Source of the DNA: Paracidovorax oryzae ATCC 19882
GTDB lineage: Bacteria; Pseudomonadota; Gammaproteobacteria; Burkholderiales; Burkholderiaceae_C
Length of the DNA stretch: 64,000 bases
Assembly (NCBI RefSeq): GCF_000687165.1
Contig: NZ_JMKU01000009.1
Span: forward strand, 62,001 to 126,000
Reading direction: 5' to 3'
The position numbers were made by a program, and so were the translations under genes. Shown here in pieces: positions 1-8,019 of the stretch (position 1 is its first letter; the number at the start of each line of letters is the position of its first letter). The notes below the pieces were generated by a model. The model was not told the DNA's origin. It made no database searches and saw nothing but the letters and a program-made list of their open reading frames with translations.

Positions 1-3000
1 CGTCCCAGCGGTAGCGCCAGGGGCCGTGGGCCATGACGCGGTTGTCGGGCCAGCGGTCGCGGGCGTGGCCGGGCAGGGCGCTGCCCTCCTGCCGCAGCAG
101 GTCGAAGGCCGGGTCGTGCAGGTGGCGGCGCACCTCGCCGGCCCAGTCACCCTGCGGGCCGCTTGTGGCGTCGGCGGCGGGCTGCCAGGGGTTGCCGGCC
201 GGGTCGTAGCGGTAGTGCAGCGGCTTGCGCCCGGGCAGGTGCGCCGCGGCCAGGCGGCCGGCGGTGTCGTAGGCATGGTGGATCGAGCCCTGCGGGGTGT
301 CGATGCGCGCGAGCCGGCCGGCCGCGTCGTAGTGGTGCTGGCGCGCGAGCGCGCACAGGCCGGGATGGCCTGCGGACGGCCGTGGCACCCCGCCATCGGC
401 CGTGCCGTGCACCGAAAGCGCCTGCAGCCGCGAGAGCGCATCCCGGCGCCAGCGGGTCTGGCTCGCCCCGAAATCCAGCGCCACGGGACGGTGCAGGCCG
501 TCGCGCTCGATGTGCAGCAGGGGCTCGCCGTCCAGCAGCAGGCCGTGCACGTGGCCAGGGCCGTAGGTCAGCCATTGCAGCGGCGGCAGGCCGGGCAGGT
601 CGGCGCCCGTGGGCGCGCCCCCCGCGTCCAGGGCGTGCGTGCTCTCGTGGCTCCAGAGCAGGGCGCCATCGGCGGCGCGCATTTCCTGGCGCTCGCCCAG
701 GATGCGGCCCAGGCGGTCGCGCCGCAGGTACACGCTCACCTGGTGGCCGTGCAGGGCGGTGTGGTGGTGGGCGGCCACCAGCTGTCCCGCGCCGTCGTGC
801 TCGAAGCGTTCGGTGATGGGCGCTTCCTGCGTGGTGCCCGGCAGGGGCGTGATGGTGCGGGCCAGCAGTTGCCCGGTGCCGCTCCACGCGTAGTCGATGG
901 CGTGGCGCGCGCCGTCGGTGCGGATGCGCTGGCCGCCCCGGTCGTAGGCATGGCGGGTCACCAGGCCGTCGAAGCCGGTTTCCGCGACGAGCCGGTCGCG
1001 CACGTCATAGGTGAAGCAGTGGGCCCGCGCATTCTCGTTGTGCAGTTCCACGAGGCGACCGGCCAGGTCGTAGCGGTAGTGCTGGGCGAGCCAGTGCGGC
1101 GGGGCCGGGGTGCCGTCCTGCGGTTCGGGCGTGGAAGCACCGCCGTATTCGTAGCGGACCACGCGGCCCCAGGCATCGTGCGCGAAGCGTTCGCACAGGC
1201 CGCCGGGGTGGTCGATGGCGGCCAGGTCATCGCCCTCCGGCGTGTAGCGCCAGCGGGTGCTGCGGCCCAGGGCGTCGATGGATTCGGCCGGCCGTCCCAG
1301 GTCGTCGTAGGCCGTGCGCAGTTCCAGCCCTTCCTCGCCCTGCACGCGCACCGTGCGGCCCCAGGCGTCGTAGTGGAAGCGCGTCGCGCGGCCGCTGCAG
1401 TCGGTGCGGCAGGCCAGCAGGCCCAGCGCGTTCCACTGCAGCGTGCTGGTACCGCCCCGGGCGTCGGTGATGGCGATGGGCAGGTCGGGGTGCGCTGCCG
1501 TGGTCTCGGGGTAGCGGTAGTGCGTGGTGTGGCCGAGCGGATCGGTATGGCGCACGAGGCGGCCCCAGGCGTCGTGCTCCCAGGTGGTGACGAGTGGATC
1601 GCCCATCGGGCCTTCCGGTGCCGGAGCCTGGTGGCGCAGGGGCAGGCCCAGCGCGTCGTGCGCGATGCGGTGGCTGCGGCCGGCCGCATCGGTGATGCCG
1701 ATGGCGAGCCCCGTGGCCGGGTCGATGGTGTGCTGCACGCGCCGGCCCAGCGCATCCGTGTGCTCCAGCAGGCGGCCTGCGGTGTCGTGCTTCCAGGTGG
1801 AGCGGGCGCCGTCCGCCTCGATGCGCTCGGCCACGCGGGCCAGGCCCCCCGTGCCTTCGAACACGTAGCGGCGCTGTCGGCCCAGGCCGTCGGTGACCAG
1901 CGTGCTGGCGCGCACCGGCTGCGGCGGCGAGGCCGTCGGGTCCGCCGGGAGCGGGGTGTAGTCGAAGCGCAGGTCCAGCCCGTGCGGCGTGGTCTGTGCG
2001 ATTACGCGGCCCTCGGTGTCGTAGGCATAGCGCGTCATGGGGCGGCCGGCGCGGGCATGGCCCGTCATGCGGCCCGGGCGGGCCGCGTCGCCGTATTCGA
2101 AGCGGCGCACGGTGCGGCCCGTGCGGTCGGTCACCTGGGCCAATTCTCCGCGGCCGGTATAGGCGTAGCGCACCAGTGCGAGCGGCGCGGGCAGCGATTC
2201 GCGGGTCTGGTGCGGATCGGCCTGCAGCCACACGGCCACGAGGCGCACGCCACCGTCTGCGCCCCAGCCATGGGCGGCCGGCGAGGCCGGGGCCACGCGC
2301 TCCAGCTCGAAGCCGTAGCGGCGGCCGGCACCGTCGGTGACGCTGCGCAGGTGGCCCGCGAAAGGCCCGTCCGCATGGCGCTCGTGGCGCTGCACGCGGC
2401 CGAAGCGGTCGCAGATGCCGTGCAGCACGCCGTGCGGGGCCGCGTGGTCGTTCGTGCCGCCCGTGTTCGCCGCGGGGCCGTCCGGCGCGGCAGGCACCGG
2501 TGCCGGCGCGAACACCCACCAGGGGCCCAGCGGCGATGCGGTGGCCACGGTGATGCGCGCATCGGTGCGCACGGGCGCCGGCAGGGCATTCCACAGGCGC
2601 GCGAGGCGCCCGGCATGGCCGCCCTGGTGCGCGCCGGGCAGGTGCTCCGTGCCGCAGCGCACGAGCCAGAGGCCTTCGCTCGGGCTGTGGGCGATCTCGC
2701 CCGGCGCCAGGGCCTCGAAGGCGATGCGGCGGCCCCGGCCGTCGTGCAGGTGCAGGGCTCCGGGCGCGCCGTCGCCTGCGGGCAGGTGCGCCACGCGGGC
2801 TTCTCCGGGCATCCACCAGCCCGGCCCCAGCAGCCCCACGGGTGCGGGGTCGGGGCTCTGGTAGCTGGAGTACGAGCGCACCAGCGCGAAGGGCAGCGGG
2901 CCGGGCAGGCCGAAGTCTTCCTCGCCGGGCAGCACCTTGGCGCCCAGCAGCGGGTTCACCGGATGGCCTTCGGTGACGCCGCCCGGGCACACCGAGCAGG

Positions 3001-3106
3001 CGATGCCGCCGGCCGAGCCGATCAGCACCGTGTGCGAGCCCTGCACGATGGGCCCGCCTTTCTTGGTCAAGTCTGTCTGGCGTGCGGCTGGCTTGCCTTG
3101 GGTCAT
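1..3106 (-). CDS. Rhs/YD-repeat protein with PAAR-like N-terminus (3' end outside window)
   Basis: This is the N-terminal 1035 residues or so of a large Rhs protein; the frame stays open to the left edge, so the end is missing. The ATG at 3106 opens a product whose residues 15-50 read like a PAAR-type segment (GGPIVQGSHTVLIG), followed by a DUF6531-like stretch (GHPVNPLLGAKVLPGEEDFG) and then degenerate YD repeats, for example HYRYDLAG near residue 676 and WKHDTAGRLLEHTDALGR near 437. Rhs proteins of this build are type VI secretion-linked or contact-dependent toxin carriers in which a variable C-terminal tip holds the toxin, usually followed by an immunity gene. Neither can be seen here. The last visible residues (MAHGPWRYRWD) still belong to the repeat shell. 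No vgrG or T6SS gene lies on the visible side, so the delivery route is inference. Confidence 0.88.
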   Translation of the reverse strand, partial: MTQGKPAARQTDLTKKGGPIVQGSHTVLIGSAGGIACSVCPGGVTEGHPVNPLLGAKVLPGEEDFGLPGPLPFALVRSYSSYQSPDPAPVGLLGPGWWMPGEARVAHLPAGDGAPGALHLHDGRGRRIAFEALAPGEIAHSPSEGLWLVRCGTEHLPGAHQGGHAGRLARLWNALPAPVRTDARITVATASPLGPWWVFAPAPVPAAPDGPAANTGGTNDHAAPHGVLHGICDRFGRVQRHERHADGPFAGHLRSVTDGAGRRYGFELERVAPASPAAHGWGADGGVRLVAVWLQADPHQTRESLPAPLALVRYAYTGRGELAQVTDRTGRTVRRFEYGDAARPGRMTGHARAGRPMTRYAYDTEGRVIAQTTPHGLDLRFDYTPLPADPTASPPQPVRASTLVTDGLGRQRRYVFEGTGGLARVAERIEADGARSTWKHDTAGRLLEHTDALGRRVQHTIDPATGLAIGITDAAGRSHRIAHDALGLPLRHQAPAPEGPMGDPLVTTWEHDAWGRLVRHTDPLGHTTHYRYPETTAAHPDLPIAITDARGGTSTLQWNALGLLACRTDCSGRATRFHYDAWGRTVRVQGEEGLELRTAYDDLGRPAESIDALGRSTRWRYTPEGDDLAAIDHPGGLCERFAHDAWGRVVRYEYGGASTPEPQDGTPAPPHWLAQHYRYDLAGRLVELHNENARAHCFTYDVRDRLVAETGFDGLVTRHAYDRGGQRIRTDGARHAIDYAWSGTGQLLARTITPLPGTTQEAPITERFEHDGAGQLVAAHHHTALHGHQVSVYLRRDRLGRILGERQEMRAADGALLWSHESTHALDAGGAPTGADLPGLPPLQWLTYGPGHVHGLLLDGEPLLHIERDGLHRPVALDFGASQTRWRRDALSRLQALSVHGTADGGVPRPSAGHPGLCALARQHHYDAAGRLARIDTPQGSIHHAYDTAGRLAAAHLPGRKPLHYRYDPAGNPWQPAADATSGPQGDWAGEVRRHLHDPAFDLLRQEGSALPGHARDRWPDNRVMAHGPWRYRWD

Positions 3107-3220
3107 GCGGTGCGGCCCGGCCCGCGGCGGCCGAACGGTGGAGTTCAAAACGGCCGCGATGATAGGAAGCGCATTTCGGGCAGGGAAGGGTTTGCGGAAA
3201 TTTGTTTTGTGTCGGAGTGT

Positions 3221-3246
3221 CTTCGTTTATCGATGGGCAAACGAAG
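3221..3246. repeat. 8-bp perfect inverted repeat in the rhs-arsR intergenic region
   Basis: The arms CTTCGTTT (3221-3228) and AAACGAAG (3239-3246) are perfect complements separated by 10 bases. The repeat sits between the divergent rhs and arsR starts, about 115 bases upstream of the rhs ATG, so it could be an operator for rhs or a structural element. No function can be assigned from sequence. Confidence 0.5.
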
Positions 3247-3298
3247 CGTTATGGCGAGAGACAGGACGGCCATCGGCGGCCGCCGTTCGCTGCTGGGG

Positions 3299-3343
3299 TT
3301 GTCCACGTTTACAATGATTTGATAATTCAACAATAATTGAAAT
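3299..3343 (+). promoter_or_regulatory. Putative ars promoter with overlapping ArsR operator
   Basis: A -35-like TTGTCC (3299-3304) and a -10-like GATAAT (3321-3326) are spaced by 16 bases. An inverted repeat TTCAA-N6-TTGAA (3326-3330 and 3337-3341) overlaps the -10 and the expected transcription start, where an ArsR repressor would be expected to bind. The arsR ATG follows only about 10 bases after the predicted start of transcription and lacks a clear Shine-Dalgarno sequence, suggesting an almost leaderless message. The block is AT-rich compared with the genes on either side. Confidence 0.5.
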
Positions 3344-3676
3344 ATGGAAGAAAATGATGCCGTCCGGGCCCTGCTGGCACTCGCCCAGGCCGTGCGCCTG
3401 CGGGTGTTCCGTGCGCTGGTCGTGGCGGGCCCGGAAGGGATGACTCCCGGCGCGCTGACCCAGGCGCTGGACGTGCCCGCCACCAGCCTGTCGTTTCACC
3501 TCAAGGAGCTGGCCCATGCGGGCCTGGTGACCCAGGAACGCCAGGGCCGCCACCTCATCTACCGTGCCGCCTTCGACCGGATGAACGGCCTCATGGCCTA
3601 CCTCACCGAGAACTGTTGCCAGGGGCAGCCGTGCCTTCCCCGTCCCTTGGGTGCCCCATGCTCGCCGCCGTCCTGA
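3344..3676 (+). CDS. arsR: ArsR/SmtB-family arsenic-responsive repressor
   Basis: This 110-residue winged-helix protein is expected to repress the ars operon and release DNA when As(III) binds. The recognition region ([20 protein letters not shown], about residues 43-62) and the wing (RQGRHLIYR) are clear. It lacks the ELCVCD metal site of plasmid R773-type ArsR. Instead it has C-terminal cysteines at 91, 92 and 97 in [10 protein letters not shown], and one more at 106, resembling the C-terminal As(III) site described for the Acidithiobacillus ferrooxidans ArsR. An in-frame TGA at 3338 rules out an earlier start. The 3' end overlaps arsB by 19 bases, so translation of the two is probably coupled. 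Confidence 0.93.
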   Translation: MEENDAVRALLALAQAVRLRVFRALVVAGPEGMTPGALTQALDVPATSLSFHLKELAHAGLVTQERQGRHLIYRAAFDRMNGLMAYLTENCCQGQPCLPRPLGAPCSPPS

Positions 3677-4944
3677 TCTTCGTCGCCACGCTCGTTCTCG
3701 TCATCTGGCAGCCGCGCGGCCTGGGCATCGGCTGGAGTGCTTCGCTGGGAGCGGCCGCAGCGCTGCTCTCGGGCGTAGTGCACCTTGCGGACATCGCGGT
3801 GGTGTGGGGGATCGTGTGGAATGCCACGGCCACCTTCGTGGCGGTGATCCTCATCAGCCTGCTGCTCGATGAAGCGGGCTTCTTCGAATGGGCGGCCCTG
3901 CACGTGGCGCGCTGGGGCGGTGGGCAGGGGCGGCGGCTGTTCGTGCTCATCGTGCTGCTGGGGGCGGCCGTGGCGGCGCTGTTCGCCAACGATGGAGCGG
4001 CGCTGATCCTGACCCCCATCGTCATGGCCATGCTGGTGGCGCTGGGCTTCTCGCCCGCGGCCACGCTGGCCTTCGTGATGGCCGCCGGCTTCATTGCCGA
4101 TACGGCGAGCCTGCCGTTGATCGTCTCCAACCTGGTCAACATCGTTTCGGCCGACTACTTCCAGATCGGCTTCAACCGCTATGCATCGGTGATGGTGCCG
4201 GTAAACATCGCCGCCGTGCTGTCGAGCCTGGCCGTGCTGCTGCTGGCCTTCGGGCGCGATGTCCCGGCACGCTACGAGGCATCGCAGCTCAAGGAGCCCG
4301 TCGATGCCATCCGCGATCCACGGACCTTCCGGGCGGGCTGGGTGGTGCTGTGCCTGCTGCTGGCGGGCTTTTTCGGGCTGGAGCCGCTGGGTGTGCCGGT
4401 CAGCGCCGTGGCAGCCGCGGGCGCTGCCCTGCTGCTGGCGGTGGCGTGGCGCGGCGAAGTGATCGACACCAGGCAGGTGCTGCGTGGCGCCCCCTGGCAC
4501 ATCGTCGTCTTCTCGCTGGGCATGTACCTCGTGGTCTATGGGCTGCGCAATGCAGGGCTCACGGACCTGCTCGCCGCCCTGCTGGACCGGCTCTCGGCCA
4601 TGGGCATCTGGGGGGCGGCCCTGGGCACCGGCTTCCTCTCTGCAGGACTTTCCTCGGTGATGAACAACATGCCCACGGTGCTGGTCGGTGCGCTGGCCAT
4701 CGATGCCTCGCATGCCGGCGGCGCGGTGAAGGAGGCCATGGTCTATGCCAACGTGATCGGCTGCGACCTGGGCCCCAAGATCACGCCCATCGGCAGCCTG
4801 GCCACGCTGCTGTGGCTGCACGTGCTTGCCAAAAAGGGCACCCGCATCGCCTGGGGCTACTACTTCAAGGTGGGCACCGCCATGACCCTGCCCGTGCTCG
4901 CCATCACCCTGGCTGCCCTGGCCATCCGCCTGGGCGCAGGGTGA
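3658..4944 (+). CDS. arsB: Arsenite efflux permease ArsB
   Basis: ArsB exports arsenite (and antimonite) across the inner membrane, alone by proton antiport or with an ArsA ATPase; no arsA is present here. The 428-residue product matches E. coli ArsB almost end to end, including the N-terminal motif [38 protein letters not shown] and the late [12 protein letters not shown] and [20 protein letters not shown] motifs. About 12 membrane segments are expected. I chose the ATG at 3658 because it reproduces the family N-terminus and length (429 in E. coli); an in-frame ATG at 3616 would add 14 unconserved residues inside arsR. Confidence 0.96.
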   Translation: MLAAVLIFVATLVLVIWQPRGLGIGWSASLGAAAALLSGVVHLADIAVVWGIVWNATATFVAVILISLLLDEAGFFEWAALHVARWGGGQGRRLFVLIVLLGAAVAALFANDGAALILTPIVMAMLVALGFSPAATLAFVMAAGFIADTASLPLIVSNLVNIVSADYFQIGFNRYASVMVPVNIAAVLSSLAVLLLAFGRDVPARYEASQLKEPVDAIRDPRTFRAGWVVLCLLLAGFFGLEPLGVPVSAVAAAGAALLLAVAWRGEVIDTRQVLRGAPWHIVVFSLGMYLVVYGLRNAGLTDLLAALLDRLSAMGIWGAALGTGFLSAGLSSVMNNMPTVLVGALAIDASHAGGAVKEAMVYANVIGCDLGPKITPIGSLATLLWLHVLAKKGTRIAWGYYFKVGTAMTLPVLAITLAALAIRLGAG

Positions 4945-4990
4945 GGCCCATGCGCCCGGCCATCCGTTTCCATCCGCGAGGATTCCTCCC

Positions 4991-5422
4991 ATGAGCGACA
5001 TCACGATCTACCACAACCCCGACTGCGGCACCTCGCGCAACGTGCTCGCGCTCATCCGCAACAGCGGCGTGGAGCCGACGGTCATCGAGTATTTGAAGAC
5101 CCCGCCCGACCGGGCCACGCTGGAGCGCCTGATCGCCGACATGGGTACGCCCGTGCGCGACCTGCTGCGCGAGAAGGGCACACCCTGTGCGGAGCTGGGC
5201 CTGGCCGACCCGAAGTGGAGCGATGCGCAGCTCATCGACTGCATGCTGCAGCACCCCATCCTCATCAACCGGCCCATCGTGGTGACGCCCCTGGGCACGC
5301 GCCTGTGCCGCCCCTCCGAAACGGTGCTGGACATCCTGCCCGGCCCGCAGCAGGGTGCGTTCTCCAAGGAAGACGGCGAAGCCGTCATCGACGCGAAAGG
5401 CCGGCGTGTCCACCAGCCCTGA
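4991..5422 (+). CDS. arsC: Glutaredoxin-dependent arsenate reductase ArsC
   Basis: ArsC reduces arsenate to arsenite in the cytoplasm, using glutathione and glutaredoxin, so that ArsB can export it. The 143-residue product has the R773-type active-site loop DCGTSRN with catalytic Cys12, and conserved downstream segments (LLREKGTPCAELGL; HPILINRPIVVTPLGTRLCRP) containing the family's anion-binding arginines. It lies 46 bases after arsB, and its 3' end overlaps the start of the arsH remnant by 17 bases, giving the order arsR-arsB-arsC-(arsH). Confidence 0.96.
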   Translation: MSDITIYHNPDCGTSRNVLALIRNSGVEPTVIEYLKTPPDRATLERLIADMGTPVRDLLREKGTPCAELGLADPKWSDAQLIDCMLQHPILINRPIVVTPLGTRLCRPSETVLDILPGPQQGAFSKEDGEAVIDAKGRRVHQP

Positions 5423-5761
5423 ACTTCCCCACATCGATCCGGAACTGCTGCATCCGGTCTGACTGCAGCGCCTGTGGCCTGCGGAACGCTCGACGTACCC
5501 GCCGCGCATCCTGCTGCTTTATGGCTCGCTGCGGGAACGCTCCTTCAGCCGCCTGCTGACCGAGGAGGCTGCGCGCCTGCTGCGTGCCCTGGGCGCCGAA
5601 CCGCGCATCGTCGATCCCGCGGGCCTTCCGCTGCCGGACGGTGCGCCGGAAGACCACCCCACGGTGCGGGAACTGCGCGAGCTGGTCTGGTGGACCGCTA
5701 CAGCGAGCGCCGCGAGAGCGCGCAGGCGCTGCCTGCCCGCGTGAACCTGCGGAGCATCTGA
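5406..5761 (+). pseudogene. arsH: arsH remnant: in-frame stop plus large internal deletion
   Basis: This is the wreck of an ArsH-type NADPH-dependent FMN reductase gene. A plausible GTG start at 5406 overlaps arsC and reads ELPHIDPELLHPV before an in-frame TGA at 5460-5462. The same frame then continues with a clear ArsH N-terminus (PRILLLYGSLRERSFSRLL, then AGLPLPDGAPEDHPTVRELREL). Near 5685-5690 the sequence jumps in another frame to the ArsH C-terminus (LVDRYSERRESAQALPARVN, ending at 5761). About 118 codons remain, against roughly 240 usual for the family, so about half the gene, including the middle of the flavodoxin fold, is gone. The junction GAGCTGGT|CTGGTGGAC contains a repeated CTGGT that could have served for deletion. 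No functional ArsH can be made. Confidence 0.85.
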
Positions 5762-5764
5762 CCC

Positions 5765-5797
5765 GGGCCTGCGGCAGCGCCCCGGCCGCAGGGCCCC
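5765..5797. terminator. Hairpin between convergent arsH remnant and trpS
   Basis: The arms CCTGCGGC (5768-5775) and GCCGCAGG (5785-5792) are perfect, and flanking GGG/CCC extends the stem with one bulge. It lies between convergent transcription units and could stop either, but it has no T-run on either strand. Confidence 0.4.
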
Positions 5798-5810
5798 GGA
5801 GAAACCGCGC

Positions 5811-7118
5811 TCAGGCTTCGGCGGCCTGGGTCAGGGCCTGCAAGGCGGCTTCCACGTCGCCGGCATCCACGCCGTCCACGGGCGCCAGGTGGGGCGCCAG
5901 GGCCGCCAGGGCGCCAGGTTCCTTCTGCAGGCGGGCGATCGCCTGGCCCGCGTCGCGCGGCGCGGTGAAGCCCGTGCTCTGCAGCAGCAGGCGGCCGTCC
6001 GCAGCGACCAGCTTGAAGTAGAAGCGGCCGTCGGCCTCGCGGTACTGCTTGAATGCGGGCAGGGCGGCGGCCTTGGCGGCCGCGCGCGGCGCGCTGGCCG
6101 CCACCGCGCCGCCGCGCAGGCTGCGCAGGCCCACGGCGTGGCGCAGGTCGCGCAGCAGGGGCCCGGCCTCCGCGCGGGCCTTCTCGGCGCCCGCGAGCAG
6201 GATGTCCTCGATGCGGCCCGGATCGGCGATCAGCGCGTCGTAGCGCTCGCGCATCGGCGCGACCACGCCGTCCACGCGCTCGAACAAAACCTGCTTGGCC
6301 TCGCCCCAGGCGATGCCTTCGGCGAACTGCTGGCGCAGCGCCTCGGTTTCCGCGTCGGTGGCGAACGCGCGGTAGATCTGGAACAGGGCGGAGCCCTCGG
6401 TGTCCTTGGGTTCGCCGGGCGCGCGCGAATCGGTCTGGATGCTGTTGATCAGCCGGCGCAGCTGCTCGCGCGGCGAGAAGAGCGGGATCGTGTTGTCGTA
6501 GCTCTTGCTCATCTTGCGGCCGTCCAGCCCGGGCAGCGTCGCCACGTGCTCGTCCACCGCCGCCTCGGGCAGCACGAAATGCTCGCCGTAGAGGTGGTTG
6601 AAGCTCGACGCGATGTCGCGCGCCATCTCGATGTGCTGCACCTGGTCGCGCCCCACGGGCACCTTGTGCGCCTTGAAGGCCAGGATGTCGGCGGCCATCA
6701 GCACCGGGTACATGAAGAGCCCGGCCGTCACGCCGTCGTCCAGCTCCCGGCCCGCGGCCTCGTTCTTGTCCTGCGATGCCTTGTAGGCATGGGCGCGGTT
6801 GAGCAGGCCCTTGCCGGTCACGCACGACAGCAGCCAGTTCAGCTCCGGGATCTCGGGAATGTCGGACTGCCGGTAGAACGTGACGTGCTCCGGGTCCAGG
6901 CCCGCGGCCAGCCAGCTCGCGGCGATCTCCACCGTGGAGCGCTGGATGCGCGCCGGGTCCTCGCACTTGATGAGCGCGTGGTAGTTCGCCAGGAAGTAGA
7001 AGCTCTGCACGCCGGGCCGCTGGCTGGCCGCCACCGAGGGGCGGATCGAGCCGACGAAGTTGCCCAGGTGGGGCGTGCCCGTGGTCGTGATGCCGGTGAG
7101 AAAGCGCGTGGTGCTCAT
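5811..7118 (-). CDS. trpS: Tryptophanyl-tRNA synthetase with C-terminal YegP/DUF1508-like domain
   Basis: The enzyme charges tRNA-Trp with tryptophan. The class I signatures are HLGN (residues 17-20) and KMSKS (202-206). The ATG at 7118 gives MSTTRFLTGITTTGTPHLGN, the standard N-terminus; an in-frame ATG at 7190 would add 24 unconserved residues. The product is 435 residues, about 100 longer than the 334-residue E. coli enzyme. The extra C-terminus starts with an alanine-rich linker and then reads FKQYREADGRFYFKLVAADG followed by RLLLQSTGFTAPRDAGQAI (residues 356-394), the pattern of the small DUF1508/YegP fold. The upstream minus-strand neighbour is a site-2 protease gene, 94 bases away. Confidence 0.95.
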   Translation of the reverse strand: MSTTRFLTGITTTGTPHLGNFVGSIRPSVAASQRPGVQSFYFLANYHALIKCEDPARIQRSTVEIAASWLAAGLDPEHVTFYRQSDIPEIPELNWLLSCVTGKGLLNRAHAYKASQDKNEAAGRELDDGVTAGLFMYPVLMAADILAFKAHKVPVGRDQVQHIEMARDIASSFNHLYGEHFVLPEAAVDEHVATLPGLDGRKMSKSYDNTIPLFSPREQLRRLINSIQTDSRAPGEPKDTEGSALFQIYRAFATDAETEALRQQFAEGIAWGEAKQVLFERVDGVVAPMRERYDALIADPGRIEDILLAGAEKARAEAGPLLRDLRHAVGLRSLRGGAVAASAPRAAAKAAALPAFKQYREADGRFYFKLVAADGRLLLQSTGFTAPRDAGQAIARLQKEPGALAALAPHLAPVDGVDAGDVEAALQALTQAAEA

Positions 7119-7212
7119 GGTCGAAGCGGCTCGGGGCCGGAGAGAACGGAAACGGAAAACGGAAACGGGTGAAAAGGCGGGCCGCCGCACGGCCCGCGGG
7201 CGCTGCGCCGGC

Positions 7213-7881
7213 TCAGCCCAGCAGGGCCGTGAGCGGGGTGAGCAGCAGGTTGATGGCCGAATAGCCCAGGGACATCAGCGGCCGCAGCCACACCGTGCCC
7301 ACGATGCCCGCCACCACCAGCGCCAGCACGATGAAGAAGCCGTAGGGCTCGATGCGCGAGAGCCAACTGGCCTGCCGCCAGGGCAGCAGCCCCACGAGGA
7401 TGCGCCCGCCGTCGAGCGGCGGCAGGGGGAACAGGTTGAACGCCCACATGACGAGGTTCACCAGCACGCCGGCGCGCGCCATCTCCATGAAGAAGCGCTC
7501 GTCCACCCCGAAGCCCACCAGCATCACCAGCAGCACGGCCCACAGCACCGCCTGCACGAAATTGGACGCCGGCCCCGCGAGCGCGACCCAGATCATGTCC
7601 CGCTTGGGGTTGCGCAGGTGCCCGAAATTCACCGGCACGGGCTTGGCGTAGCCGAACAGGAAGGTGCCCGACGTCGCGAAATACAGCAGCAGCGGCATCA
7701 GGATCGTGCCCACCGGATCGATGTGCTTGAGCGGGTTGAGCGTGATGCGCCCCATCATCAGCGCGGTGTTGTCGCCGAAGTGGCGCGCGGCATAGCCGTG
7801 GGCCGCTTCATGCACGGTGATCGCGAAGAGCACCGGCAGGGCGTAGATGAGGATGGTTTGGATGAGGTTGGAGAAGTCCAC
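7213..7881 (-). CDS. Site-2 protease family (M50) membrane metalloprotease
   Basis: This 222-residue integral membrane protein has both zinc-site motifs of intramembrane metalloproteases: HEAAH at residues 24-28 inside the first membrane segment, and NLFPLPPLDGG at 149-159 supplying the third ligand. About five to six hydrophobic segments are visible and no PDZ domain, so it is the minimal type rather than RseP. The substrate is unknown. The start is a GTG (7881) with a weak ribosome-binding site. It precedes trpS on the same strand, and the two are probably co-transcribed. Confidence 0.88.
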   Translation of the reverse strand: MDFSNLIQTILIYALPVLFAITVHEAAHGYAARHFGDNTALMMGRITLNPLKHIDPVGTILMPLLLYFATSGTFLFGYAKPVPVNFGHLRNPKRDMIWVALAGPASNFVQAVLWAVLLVMLVGFGVDERFFMEMARAGVLVNLVMWAFNLFPLPPLDGGRILVGLLPWRQASWLSRIEPYGFFIVLALVVAGIVGTVWLRPLMSLGYSAINLLLTPLTALLG

Positions 7882-8019
7882 CGGCCGATTGTCTCAGAGG
7901 CCGCGTTGCGCCCCCCGCACGCGGCAGGGGAACCCCTTGGACCGGGGGGCCCGCGCCGGCGGTAGGATGTCCATTTGTTGCCAAATGCAACCGCGCAAAA
8001 CCAACAGGAGACACCAGTG

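Noticed and set aside
1-3106. CRISPR-like repetition in the rhs region
   Set aside because: The repeats are degenerate coding YD repeats, with no constant direct repeat plus unique spacer pattern.
26-3322. A 1098-codon open frame on the plus strand
   Set aside because: It is the shadow of the rhs gene on the opposite strand: its product is Ala/Gly/Val/Arg-rich without domains, while the minus-strand frame gives clear YD repeats and a PAAR-like head.
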